From: Marine Group II euryarchaeote MED-G38 | GTDB taxonomy: Archaea; Thermoplasmatota; Poseidoniia; Poseidoniales; Thalassarchaeaceae | Length of the DNA: 64,000 nucleotides | NCBI GenBank assembly: GCA_002457145.1 | Contig: NTJP01000005.1 | Coordinates: 43,255-107,254 of the forward strand | Direction: 5' to 3' | In this document: positions 39,292-49,283 of the stretch, piece by piece | How the letters are laid out: every line of letters begins with the position of its first letter | Position numbering within the stretch: the stretch's first letter is position 1 | Notes under the pieces: generated by a model | What the model was told of the DNA's origin: nothing | Seen by the model: the letters and a program-made list of their open reading frames with translations, nothing else | Database searches by the model: none | Translations under genes and position numbers: made by a program

Positions 39292-40314
39292 ATGGAGTCG
39301 GATATGGGAGGATGGGAATATAAGGGCTCAGCTTCTAATAGATTGTGGCATAAATCCGCTTTGGGGAAAGTAATCTCTGAAGAAATCTTATACTTGACAG
39401 ATGCAGAAGTTATTTTTTGTCATGAGCATAGAAATATTCAATTGCCATATGAAGAATGGATCACAGAATGCATAAAGAGAAATCCTTCGATTTTAGATGA
39501 ATACACAATTCTGGAGTCTTTAAGAAAACCTGGTAACAAGATAATGATTACTGAAAATGCTGATTTGTATAATTTTAAGGAAGAATATAATACTTGGGGC
39601 CTAAGATGGCCTTCTGATATTCATCCTAGAGATGGAGAGCCAATTGCTGAAATAAGATGGTTTCACTCGTCAGAGAAATTAGATATAGAAGAGATTTTTT
39701 CTTGGGCATCCAATATAAGAGATAAGAATAGGATTGCTGAAATATTAATAATTGATAATGAATTATCTGTAGTTACTTACAGAATAGAAATAATTAATCC
39801 AAAAGGTAATTTGATTATTCCAACTTTGAAAGATTATATTGAAATAGAATCTATTGAAGAAAAAATTAAACTCAATAATGATAATATATTTATTCCAAAT
39901 AATATCGAATGGAAACATGAAAATATAGGAATTCCCTACTCAAATGGAAGAATATTAGATGGCGACACAAAAAGAATGATATATAATATTACTAATCAAA
40001 AAGAACATGAGATGGATATTTCAGAAAGTATAATTTATGATTTACTAAAAAAAGGACTTCATCCAAGGCCAGGTTTCAAGTATGGATCTAAATGGAGATG
40101 TTATGAAACTGGTATTGAAGAAGATCACGCGCCATGGTTAGTTGTTCATCCTGATGATGGCCCTAAAAACTGGGAGGAAGCATGTTTAATCTCAAGACTT
40201 ACAGCAGGAGTGAATAAAAAGTGGCTATTTCCAATAATGAAAGATAATTGGTTTTATGTGTCAATAACTAGACCACCAGCAGATTCAAGGTGGAATAACC
40301 CCATCAGAAGATGA
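39292..40314 (+). CDS. endA: tRNA-splicing endonuclease (EndA), two-domain fused form
   Basis: C-terminal LLKKGLHPRPGFKYGSKWRCYE, HAPWLVVHP, LTAGVNKKWLFPI = Tyr/His/Lys catalytic motifs; 340 aa indicates tandem form. Confidence 0.85.
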   Translation: MESDMGGWEYKGSASNRLWHKSALGKVISEEILYLTDAEVIFCHEHRNIQLPYEEWITECIKRNPSILDEYTILESLRKPGNKIMITENADLYNFKEEYNTWGLRWPSDIHPRDGEPIAEIRWFHSSEKLDIEEIFSWASNIRDKNRIAEILIIDNELSVVTYRIEIINPKGNLIIPTLKDYIEIESIEEKIKLNNDNIFIPNNIEWKHENIGIPYSNGRILDGDTKRMIYNITNQKEHEMDISESIIYDLLKKGLHPRPGFKYGSKWRCYETGIEEDHAPWLVVHPDDGPKNWEEACLISRLTAGVNKKWLFPIMKDNWFYVSITRPPADSRWNNPIRR

Positions 40315-42279
40315 TTTATTTTTTATGGATTTATTCCCTATTAGAGATAATGCAGCTAAAATACAAATTATGAATATTCCGTTAGAAGGTTGTGAAATCC
40401 AAGGTAGGATACCTTTCCCTATAAAAGGAGATTCGCTTTGTAATATAATAGGAATTCTTTCTTCCATTGAATTAGAATCTGTAAGTATCAAATCTCCTTT
40501 AGCAATCATGCCTTGTTTCAGTAATCCATTTGGAGATACTGCAATAACTATGGGGTCACCAGGGCTAATATTTCCCTGAGTTATGGGTGTACAAATCCTA
40601 CTTATAGCACCGGATAATGAAATTGTATATATTCTTGAACCGTTACCTATAAATTCAGGATGAAGAATTACTTCTGAATCTTCATCCCATGGAATGATTG
40701 TTTCTATGGTATCATTACTTATCTTGTGACCAACTTTAATCCAATCAAGATCAATATCTAATAGATTAGAATTTTTACATCCCATTTGGCCCCTTAAATG
40801 ACCTTTGGATTGAGAAAATATGGATGAATTAATAATTTCAATAATATTCTTGCCTGGAATAATATCAATATATTTAGTGATATAATTTCCCTGTGAATTT
40901 AAATTTATATACAACTCACATTCTTCTTCTGCCTCTACTATTGCATAGGATTTATCATTAGGCAGTAATAGAATTGGAGTTCTTGGAGTAAGTATTTCTA
41001 AATTTTCAATGGGTTGGTTTACGAATGAAATGGTAGCTTCATTCCAAGAGCCATTCTCAGAGATATTTGCATTTATAATCGATGCTGCCCATGTTACTAA
41101 TCGACCTCTATTATCTCTAATTTGGACGCCCTCGTTTCCAAAAGAATCTCCTAACGAAAATAAATCTCCAACCTCGCCAGAATTTCTTCCCCTAATCAAT
41201 GCGTCATTACCATCGGCTTCTATGATTTTAACCCAAGCCACTTCTGGATCTATATTCACAAGGTTATTATCTAAATTACCATTATTCTTATCTTGATATT
41301 CTACTAAAATACCTGACCCAGGAAGTTCGGAATCGAAACCACCTGAGCGTAAGGAAATATGTATTTTCTCATTGGGTGCAATATCAATAGTAATTGAGTT
41401 TCCTCCTGAAGATAATGGGTAAATTGAAACCGAATTATCATTTGGTATAACATTGAAAGATCTTTGAGAACCAATTAATTCCAGAGTAGATGCACTAGGT
41501 AACGCAGGCACCATTCCATCACCATTCCAGTTACCACTTGCCATAATATCCCAATCTCCAAGACCGTTCCAATTAGAAGTAGGAGTATCACTGTGAACAT
41601 CATATAAATCGACCGCTCCCATTTGATGCAACATTTCGTGCATTAAAGTTCCTAAACCTGAAGATAGTGAAACCAAAGTATAATGCTCAACTGACCACTT
41701 AGAAATTTCTATTGGTTCATCGAGTCCTGAAAAATGACTCCAAATAGATGACGATTGTCCATTAGATTCTTGTGCAGATCCAGAATGTAATATTAATAAC
41801 CTGTCTAAAGTACCATCATTATTAAGATCCCATTTAGATAAATCGATATCATTTAATAGATATGGGACTGAACTATGAATTAAATCTTGGATTCCATTTT
41901 CAACACCTACATCCCTTCCATCCTGGGAATCTTGACCCCAAAATGAATCTGATTTTGGTGAATCCCAAGATTCTTCGATAATTGTAACGTTTAATGAAGA
42001 GTTTTTATTTAAAGATTTGATATATTTTTCAGCAGAGTAAGGGCCTTCAAATAATTTATTCAATTCATTGGAGTCAAATGGTTTATTTGGGAATGAAATC
42101 TTTAAAATTAGCCATTCTTCATTATCTTGTAAGTTTAATAAATCATGATTAGAATTATGTATATGATTTCTTTCTAATGCGTCATCGACGTAATTAGGGT
42201 TACTGTATGACAATAGGCCAACGATTAATAGTAAAAGAGCGAATACTACTCTAACCTTGCCCATATACGCACGAGACAT
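40285..42279 (-). CDS. M6-family (immune inhibitor A-like) secreted metalloprotease
   Basis: GLGTLMHEMLHQMGAVDLYD (HExxH), secretion signal, C-terminal TM. Confidence 0.85.
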   Translation of the reverse strand: MSRAYMGKVRVVFALLLLIVGLLSYSNPNYVDDALERNHIHNSNHDLLNLQDNEEWLILKISFPNKPFDSNELNKLFEGPYSAEKYIKSLNKNSSLNVTIIEESWDSPKSDSFWGQDSQDGRDVGVENGIQDLIHSSVPYLLNDIDLSKWDLNNDGTLDRLLILHSGSAQESNGQSSSIWSHFSGLDEPIEISKWSVEHYTLVSLSSGLGTLMHEMLHQMGAVDLYDVHSDTPTSNWNGLGDWDIMASGNWNGDGMVPALPSASTLELIGSQRSFNVIPNDNSVSIYPLSSGGNSITIDIAPNEKIHISLRSGGFDSELPGSGILVEYQDKNNGNLDNNLVNIDPEVAWVKIIEADGNDALIRGRNSGEVGDLFSLGDSFGNEGVQIRDNRGRLVTWAASIINANISENGSWNEATISFVNQPIENLEILTPRTPILLLPNDKSYAIVEAEEECELYINLNSQGNYITKYIDIIPGKNIIEIINSSIFSQSKGHLRGQMGCKNSNLLDIDLDWIKVGHKISNDTIETIIPWDEDSEVILHPEFIGNGSRIYTISLSGAISRICTPITQGNISPGDPIVIAVSPNGLLKQGMIAKGDLILTDSNSMEERIPIILQSESPFIGKGILPWISQPSNGIFIICILAALSLIGNKSIKNKSSSDGVIPP

Positions 42280-42312
42280 TATTGGGATTTTAATTAGATG
42301 TAAAGATGCATC

Positions 42313-43413
42313 CTAAGAATAAGAATCCTCTAAGGAGTTAAGTTTCCAAGAAATATCACTAGAAAGTTCTGAATCAAGCCATTCTAAACCTTTTAAATTA
42401 CAATTATGATTATTTAAGGAATTTTGAAAAAAACTTGGTATTGGCTTTCCATCACACCCTGTAATAATAAGTGATGAAATATCATAATTAACTACTAGAT
42501 CTAATAAGGAATTTTGTTCTTGTGGATATAAGCACAGGGCTTTACATGTTGGAATAGCAATTCCTTTTTTTTCGAAATTTTCTGGCATTTTAGGACAGGC
42601 CCCTTCGCAATTACAATCAACTATTGCTATACGATTACATTCACCACTACTGGAAATAATATCATCTACATTGAAAGAACGTAAACCCAATGGTGATGAA
42701 GGTAAAGTTCTTGAAACTAGATCAGAAAGATAAATGATGAATAATGCGATGACTATACGAAGGCCCTCGAATTCATTCGGTAGAGAAAGGATGACCAGAC
42801 TGCAAGAAACTGTGACTATTTTTAATTTCATAGTTGAATTTTTAATATCAAATACTCCAATTAGTCTAGATAATCCCAGAGAAATACTACTTAAAGAAAA
42901 AAGAATGAAAATCCATGAAAATCCTAGAGTTAGTTTGAAAATAGCAGATGCGTCATAATTTTTACCAACTCCTTCAACAGAGCTCAAAGTATCAAAAGAT
43001 GAGAGAAAGTTAGGTAGAAAAAATATCCAGGTAATGATTAATATTAATGGGATTACAAACAATGTAAATATTAACAAAACTGTAAACCATATCTTTTCTT
43101 TAGGCAATAATCCAATGGTAGTAAATTTAAGAAGTGAATAGGAAATAGATGGCATTGTAGATATAATTGCCAATAAAAACATCGTAGACCATTGTATTTC
43201 TATCCAATCATATGGCCCATAAATGGAGAGATTGAGAGACAAATCTGATAATGGAATACTATGTAACCATTTTGAAATTAAATCTTCTATAAAAAATGAC
43301 CATATAATTGAAAAAAATATGAATAAAAGTATATTAATTTTTATTATTTTAATCAATTCATTCATGTGTTCTGTGAAGGGTGCGGGAATATCATTGGAAA
43401 CAGAAATGACCAT
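42313..43413 (-). CDS. tatC: TatC twin-arginine translocase subunit with Cys-rich C-terminal domain
   Basis: PFTEHMNELIK, IYGPYDWIEIQWSTMFLLAIISTMPSISYSLLKFTTIGLLPKEK, multiple TMs; then ~110-aa soluble Cys-rich tail. Confidence 0.78.
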   Translation of the reverse strand: MVISVSNDIPAPFTEHMNELIKIIKINILLFIFFSIIWSFFIEDLISKWLHSIPLSDLSLNLSIYGPYDWIEIQWSTMFLLAIISTMPSISYSLLKFTTIGLLPKEKIWFTVLLIFTLFVIPLILIITWIFFLPNFLSSFDTLSSVEGVGKNYDASAIFKLTLGFSWIFILFSLSSISLGLSRLIGVFDIKNSTMKLKIVTVSCSLVILSLPNEFEGLRIVIALFIIYLSDLVSRTLPSSPLGLRSFNVDDIISSSGECNRIAIVDCNCEGACPKMPENFEKKGIAIPTCKALCLYPQEQNSLLDLVVNYDISSLIITGCDGKPIPSFFQNSLNNHNCNLKGLEWLDSELSSDISWKLNSLEDSYS

Positions 43414-43414
43414 A

Positions 43415-44476
43415 TCACAAAATATCCTTAACTTTAGGTTCTCTGCTAGCGGCTAATATAGTTCTGTAAACTCCATACGCAAACCATGCACTGATAAAAA
43501 AGAAGCACCCGATAATAAATACCGTTAGATCTGTCACTTCTGCATCGGGACCAACAATGGAAGGAGGAGGAAACTGTATTACTGCATCATTTATTGTCCA
43601 TCTGTAAGCCATGATAAATGTAATTATTGAACCAAGTGACCTACGAATTGCTTGGGGAATGGCTAATTCCCTAGCTAAGTATTCAGGGCCTTCATCGTAG
43701 CGTCTTTCTAAGATTTCTCTCTGAAAAGCACCCCCTACAATTAATGCAACAAGACTAGTCCAGAAAAATAAATTACCTTGTTTAAAAATTTCATGTGAAA
43801 GTTTGTTTTGGCGCTCTTGTTCTAATTGTTCTTCTGTTATTTCTAGAACAAAGAGAGAATCGTAATCTCCTACTGATATGGTTCTAGTTTGTAATGTTGA
43901 ATCTGATTCAGTAGTAGTAATTGTTCCGGGTTCGTTTATTGAAAATGAGACCAGGTTCCAATAATCATTTTCATCAGGTATTCCAGCTCCATCCACTGAA
44001 TTACCGGCTAGCCAGAAGTTAACTTGGCCAACATTTTCTGATGGTGCGGTCCACTTGAAGTCCCAAACTCCATCTGAATCAGTTTCTGAATGAGATATAT
44101 CATCTGGTCTATCTTCGGCCTGTCTTATATCCTGATCATCGTTCCATGAAAATATCCCTACTGCATCCGAAGATAATAAAAATCCTGCTTTCACATTACC
44201 ATCTCCTCCAGATAATGTTAGGGAATCTGCAACTCTTACGGTCAAATTATAAGTCTCTGATAAGTCATACATTATTGGGACACCAGTTATCATTACTACT
44301 ACTCTTGGGGATGATGCCCCGTTATTATGACAATTACAACCATATTTGACTGTTAATTCTTCGTCTGAATTTAATGCAGAGGGGCCGCCACTTAAACCAT
44401 ATACTGGTATAATTAGTAATCCCATTACGAGTAAAATAATACCAAAACGAGGAATGGTCTTATTCATTGGCATCAC
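43415..44476 (-). CDS. Secreted/membrane protein with choice-of-anchor/Reeler-like domain and CNCHNNG motif
   Basis: Signal sequence, KYGCNCHNNGASSPRVVVMI...YNLTVRV, C-terminal TMs. Confidence 0.65.
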   Translation of the reverse strand: MMPMNKTIPRFGIILLVMGLLIIPVYGLSGGPSALNSDEELTVKYGCNCHNNGASSPRVVVMITGVPIMYDLSETYNLTVRVADSLTLSGGDGNVKAGFLLSSDAVGIFSWNDDQDIRQAEDRPDDISHSETDSDGVWDFKWTAPSENVGQVNFWLAGNSVDGAGIPDENDYWNLVSFSINEPGTITTTESDSTLQTRTISVGDYDSLFVLEITEEQLEQERQNKLSHEIFKQGNLFFWTSLVALIVGGAFQREILERRYDEGPEYLARELAIPQAIRRSLGSIITFIMAYRWTINDAVIQFPPPSIVGPDAEVTDLTVFIIGCFFFISAWFAYGVYRTILAASREPKVKDIL

Positions 44477-44545
44477 CTATTATTATATTCGGAGGAGTAA
44501 GTCTCATAACTATTACCCGTAAGTCCTCTCCTAAATACCTAAAAT

Positions 44546-45997
44546 CTATATTTCCTTGATTGCTGAGTTTAAACTATTCATCATAACCTTTCCATCTCCA
44601 AATAACATCATTGTTTTATCTTCATAAAATAAATCATTATCCACTCCTGCATATCCTACAGATAAACTTCTTTTTATTATTACAACTGATCTTGCTTTAT
44701 CTGCATCTATTATAGGCATACCCGCCAAAGGCCCTTCACCACTTCTTGCTGCGGGATTACATGTATCATTAGCACCAATAATTACTGCCATATCACATTC
44801 TGAAAATTCTTGATTTATTTCCTCCATTTCTATCAATTGTTCATATGGGACATTAGCCTCTGCAAGTAATACATTCATGTGACCTGGCATTCTTCCAGCC
44901 ACAGGATGTATAGCAAATTTTACCTCGGTATCAAATTTTTCTTTTAGTAAATCTGCAAATTCTTTAACTTGATGTTGACATTGACTAACTGCCATACCGT
45001 AACCAGGGATAATGATGACTTTCTGTGCGCCATCTATCATCATAGCTACTTCTTCAGAGTCAGCACCAACTTTTGTCCTAGTAAGTACCTCCTTTTCTGA
45101 ACTACCAAATGATTTGAAAAGTACATCAATTAAAGATCTATTCATAGCTCTGCACATTATGAAAGTAAGAATAAGCCCTGATGCGCCTACGAGTGAACCA
45201 GCCACTATCAATACACTATTTGATATAATGAATCCAGTAAATGCAGCCGCTATACCTGAAAGAGAGTTTAGTAGAGATACAACAACTGGCATATCTGCAC
45301 CTCCAATTGGAAGTACCAATAATAATCCCAAAATACAAGATATTATGATAATTGCCCAGAGAAATGTTGCATTTGTGGGGTCATTTAGTGAAAGATAAAT
45401 GAATACTATGATACTTAAAAAGAAAACAATTTTTATAGAATTTAGCCAACTAGGGCCCCATGTTGGAGTTCTGAACCATTTACCAAATACAGTAACTCCC
45501 CCTTTGAGTTTATACATTGCTAGTATGGAACCAGTCAGTGTCATCCAACCCACAAGAGCAGAAAGTCCCGCTGCAATATATATCACAGTCAAATCCAAAC
45601 CTGTAGGGATATTATTGGATTCGTATATATATCTCCAACTTTCAGATAAAGCAACTAAAGCAGAAGCAGCACCTCCAAAACCATTGAATAATGCCACTAG
45701 CTCAGGCATTCCGGTCATTTCTACTCTTATTGCCATTATATAGCCAATTATTGAACCAATCAATAATCCAGAAATTATCAATTCCCAACCGATTATTCCT
45801 TCACCAACAAGATTCATTTCTAAAATGGTGGTAATAATTGCAACTGCCATTCCAGAAGCCCCGAGTAGATTGCCACGAGGTGCAGTTTTGGGATGACCTA
45901 GATTTTTGAGACCAAAGATGAATAAAGATGCAGATATAAGATAACCAAGTGAAATCCAATCTTCGAACATATTAATTCCCCTTCTTTTTACCTGCAA
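44546..45997 (-). CDS. pntB: NAD(P) transhydrogenase subunit beta
   Basis: GGADMPVVVSLLNSLSGIAAAFTGF, VIIIPGYGMAVSQCQHQVKEFADLL, HPVAGRMPGHMNVLLAEANVPYEQL, GANDTCNPAAR. Confidence 0.96.
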   Translation of the reverse strand: MQVKRRGINMFEDWISLGYLISASLFIFGLKNLGHPKTAPRGNLLGASGMAVAIITTILEMNLVGEGIIGWELIISGLLIGSIIGYIMAIRVEMTGMPELVALFNGFGGAASALVALSESWRYIYESNNIPTGLDLTVIYIAAGLSALVGWMTLTGSILAMYKLKGGVTVFGKWFRTPTWGPSWLNSIKIVFFLSIIVFIYLSLNDPTNATFLWAIIIISCILGLLLVLPIGGADMPVVVSLLNSLSGIAAAFTGFIISNSVLIVAGSLVGASGLILTFIMCRAMNRSLIDVLFKSFGSSEKEVLTRTKVGADSEEVAMMIDGAQKVIIIPGYGMAVSQCQHQVKEFADLLKEKFDTEVKFAIHPVAGRMPGHMNVLLAEANVPYEQLIEMEEINQEFSECDMAVIIGANDTCNPAARSGEGPLAGMPIIDADKARSVVIIKRSLSVGYAGVDNDLFYEDKTMMLFGDGKVMMNSLNSAIKEI

Positions 45998-46280
45998 TCA
46001 TATTTAGCATTCTATTTGTAACTGCAAATCCACCAATAACATTTATCATCGCTAGAACAATAGCAATAAAGGCTAAAATTCCAGAGGTATTTGTATCCAA
46101 TCCATTAAATATTACATTAGCGCCTATTAGTGCTCCTACAACGCTAATTCCAGAAATAGCATTTGCGCCACTCATGAGAGGAGTATGCAACATTGCAGGG
46201 ACTTTAGTGATTAATTCAAAGCCAAGGAAAATTGCCAAAACAAACAAGGTAATTGAACCAATTAATAATTCTGGAGTCAT
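45972..46280 (-). CDS. pntAB: NAD(P) transhydrogenase subunit alpha, membrane part (alpha2)
   Basis: ELITKVPAMLHTPLMSGANAISGI, VIGGFAVTNRML. Confidence 0.95.
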   Translation of the reverse strand: MTPELLIGSITLFVLAIFLGFELITKVPAMLHTPLMSGANAISGISVVGALIGANVIFNGLDTNTSGILAFIAIVLAMINVIGGFAVTNRMLNMIAGKKKGN

Positions 46281-47440
46281 TAAAGTATTCCTCCTAGTCT
46301 AGATTGTTTAGAGTGCATATTACCATTTTGACAAATAAGAACCCCTCCCATGCCAGGAATATGAAATTCAGATTCTTCTGGGGCACCAACTAATATATCA
46401 TCTTCTTCAGAAATAATTATTTCACCATCTTTGAAAATTGATGTTATGAAATTAGTAAGATTATTGGAATAAAGCATACTTGCTGTATTTGCAAGAGTAC
46501 CAGGTAAGTTAGAAGTTCCAACGACTACAACTCCATTATCTGTTGTAATAATTTTTCCTGCTTGAGTTATTTCGCAATTACCTCCTACATCGGCATTCAT
46601 ATCTACTACTACTGCCCCAGATTTGAATTTAGATATAGCACTCTCAGGAATAGTAATAGGAGCAGGTCTGCCAAATATCCTTGCCGTGGTAATTATTATA
46701 TCTGCATCTGAAGCAACATCGCATACTTTATCATTGACTTTTTGAATAAATTCTGGAGTAAGAGGTTTTGCATATCCAGATTCATCTTCAAAATCATCCA
46801 TCCCATCTACTTCAATAAAACGCCCTCCAACAGACTCTATTTGCTCAGCTGCAGATTTACGAACATCTGACGCATAAACTACTGCCCCTAGTCTTTTTGC
46901 AGTTGCAATGGCTTGTAATCCCGCTACACCACTACCCATTATGACAATTTTTGCAGGCCTTATAGTTCCTGCAGAGGTAGTCATCATAGGTATTCCTCTA
47001 GAAACATGAGCGGCCCCAAGTAGGACCGCCTTATACCCAGATAAATTATCTTGACTGGAATTGACATCCATAGATTGTGCACGGGAAAGTCTACGAGGAA
47101 TCATATCCATAGAAAATAATGTAATTTTATTATCTAATGATGAATTAACTTTCTCAGGATGTCTAAATGGATCGGCAATACATGCTAATACCAATCCATG
47201 TCTAAGCTCATCATTTTCTAACATATTAATTGTAATTAAAATATCTGATGCCAATACTTCGGTTCTTGAGCCTAATTTAGCACCTGAAGCAGAATATTCT
47301 GCATCTGAATAATTTGCATTTATTCCTGCACCTTTTTCAAAAATAACATTGAAGCCGGATTTTATGAGTTTTTTAACTGAATTAGGTACAATTGCTACTC
47401 TATTTTCTCCATCAGGTTCTAACAAAATTCCTAGTAACAT
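46280..47440 (-). CDS. pntAA: NAD(P) transhydrogenase subunit alpha, NAD-binding part (alpha1)
   Basis: VAIVPNSVKKLIKSGFNVIFEKGAG, VIMGSGVAGLQAIATAKRLGAVVYASDVR, VVVDMNADVGGNCE. Confidence 0.95.
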   Translation of the reverse strand: MLLGILLEPDGENRVAIVPNSVKKLIKSGFNVIFEKGAGINANYSDAEYSASGAKLGSRTEVLASDILITINMLENDELRHGLVLACIADPFRHPEKVNSSLDNKITLFSMDMIPRRLSRAQSMDVNSSQDNLSGYKAVLLGAAHVSRGIPMMTTSAGTIRPAKIVIMGSGVAGLQAIATAKRLGAVVYASDVRKSAAEQIESVGGRFIEVDGMDDFEDESGYAKPLTPEFIQKVNDKVCDVASDADIIITTARIFGRPAPITIPESAISKFKSGAVVVDMNADVGGNCEITQAGKIITTDNGVVVVGTSNLPGTLANTASMLYSNNLTNFITSIFKDGEIIISEEDDILVGAPEESEFHIPGMGGVLICQNGNMHSKQSRLGGIL

Positions 47441-47545
47441 TTACAAAAACCTCGTATATTCTACTCACGGTGACTTAATATATCTTTATCGAAAAGAATA
47501 CACTTATTGAAACCGCCGGCGAGTAGTTATCAAACAAATTAAAAT

Positions 47546-48121
47546 TTACATGAAAAGTACACGAAATCCAATTGAAAAAACAACTATATCACATATTGCA
47601 TGTGATAACCAACATACCCATATTGATTCATATTTCAAATATAACCATGACCATATCGCAGCAGCGGTTAAAAGACCGAAGGAAGCAATAAATATTTGCC
47701 AAAATATGAAACCAAAGAAATATAACGCTATAGCATGATGTAGTGTAAATAGAAATGCTGAAAAGATTATTGCATAGTAATCATTCCCAAATAAAATACT
47801 TGCCTTGGTGGTGATAAACCATCGAAAAACATATTCTTCCAAGAGGCTATTAATAAAAATCCAATAAATCATTCCGAAAACGTATAGATAAAAATTAGAA
47901 AGACCTTGGGATTCTAAAATAACTTTCATTTCATCCAAATTTATAGAGTTTTCAAAAATTAACCATGTGATTATGATAATTATCGACATTCCAACTCCAG
48001 TTATGGTACCCATTTTTAATCCATCAATAGTTGGTAATGATCTTGAAAAAATATTATTATCAACCTTTAGATACCAAATAGTGGGAATTATAAATATCCA
48101 AAATTTACATAATATGAACAA
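47546..48121 (-). CDS. CPBP-family intramembrane metalloprotease
   Basis: LLEEYVFRWFI (EExxxR), TLHHAIALYFFG, second His motif; reading frame stays open upstream to 48241. Confidence 0.75.
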   Translation of the reverse strand: MFILCKFWIFIIPTIWYLKVDNNIFSRSLPTIDGLKMGTITGVGMSIIIIITWLIFENSINLDEMKVILESQGLSNFYLYVFGMIYWIFINSLLEEYVFRWFITTKASILFGNDYYAIIFSAFLFTLHHAIALYFFGFIFWQIFIASFGLLTAAAIWSWLYLKYESIWVCWLSHAICDIVVFSIGFRVLFM

Positions 48122-48339
48122 AATTTGAGAGTGAACTTCATTTTCAAAAATTTTAATTCCAAATATAACAGAAATTGAGGGTACGAATGCAACTAAAAGG
48201 ATTGCAATTAAAGGATTATTATGAACTCTGATATATACTCGTCATACTACCTGTAAAAAAAATTTTCCACTGCATCAATTTCTGATATAGCATTACCAAA
48301 GGCTAAGTCCTGTGTCTCAATCGTAGCGTTTGAATTACC

Positions 48340-49278
48340 ATGGCGAGAGGTTCGAGAAAAGTAGCAATAATTGGAGCAGGGAATGTTGGAGCAACATGTG
48401 CATTTGTTTTAGCCGAAAGAAAAATTGGAGAAATAGTACTTTTAGATATATTTGAAGGATTTGCAAAAGGAAAAGCGCTTGATATGAGTCAAGGCGGTAA
48501 AATTCTAAATTATGATGGAAAGATAATTGGAACAAAAGATTATGCCGATATAGCAGGTTCTGAAGTGGTGATTGTTACATCTGGCTTTCCAAGACAACCT
48601 GGTATGAGTAGAGAAGATTTGATCGGTAAAAATGCTGAAATAGTTTCACAAGTTGGTGAGGGCATTAAAAAATATGCTCCCGAGTCAATAATTATTATGG
48701 TTACAAATCCTCTTGATTTGATGACATATCATATGCAAAAAGTGACTGGTTTCTCTCACAAAAAAGTAATCGGACAAGCCGGGATATTAGATTCTGCAAG
48801 AATGACACATTTTGTGGCTGATGCATTAGGATGTAGTAATGAAGATGTACAAGCAATGGTACTTGGAGGCCATGGAGACACTATGGTCCCACTGCCTCGA
48901 TACACTACTGTTGGAGGAATTCCTATAACTCAATTACTTTCACGAGAAGAAATAGAGGCAATAAGTACTAGGACGGCAAATGGCGGTGGAGAAATAGTAA
49001 AATTATTGGAAAGAGGTAGTGCTTTCTATGCTCCTGGTAGTGCAGCTGCAATAATGGCTGAATCAGTACTTAATGATCGAAGGAGACTACTACCTTGCAG
49101 CGCATATCTAAATGGAGAATATGGCATGGAAGATGTTTACATTGGCGTTCCAATAATATTAGGTAAAAACGGAGTTGAGGAAATTATTCAATTAGATCTT
49201 AAGGAAATAGAAATAAACAAATTACAAAATTCTGGTTCATTCTACAAAGAGCAATTACAGAGTATTTTACAATATTAA
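48340..49278 (+). CDS. mdh: Malate dehydrogenase (LDH/MDH superfamily)
   Basis: KVAIIGAGNVGATCAFVLAERKIGEIVLLDI, TSGFPRQPGMSREDLI, VTNPLDLMTYHMQKVTG, LGGHGDTMVPLPRY. Confidence 0.95.
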   Translation: MARGSRKVAIIGAGNVGATCAFVLAERKIGEIVLLDIFEGFAKGKALDMSQGGKILNYDGKIIGTKDYADIAGSEVVIVTSGFPRQPGMSREDLIGKNAEIVSQVGEGIKKYAPESIIIMVTNPLDLMTYHMQKVTGFSHKKVIGQAGILDSARMTHFVADALGCSNEDVQAMVLGGHGDTMVPLPRYTTVGGIPITQLLSREEIEAISTRTANGGGEIVKLLERGSAFYAPGSAAAIMAESVLNDRRRLLPCSAYLNGEYGMEDVYIGVPIILGKNGVEEIIQLDLKEIEINKLQNSGSFYKEQLQSILQY

Positions 49279-49283
49279 TTTTA

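Noticed and set aside
45012-45743. Two plus-strand ORFs opposite pntB
   Set aside because: Antisense shadows of pntB with no recognisable family.
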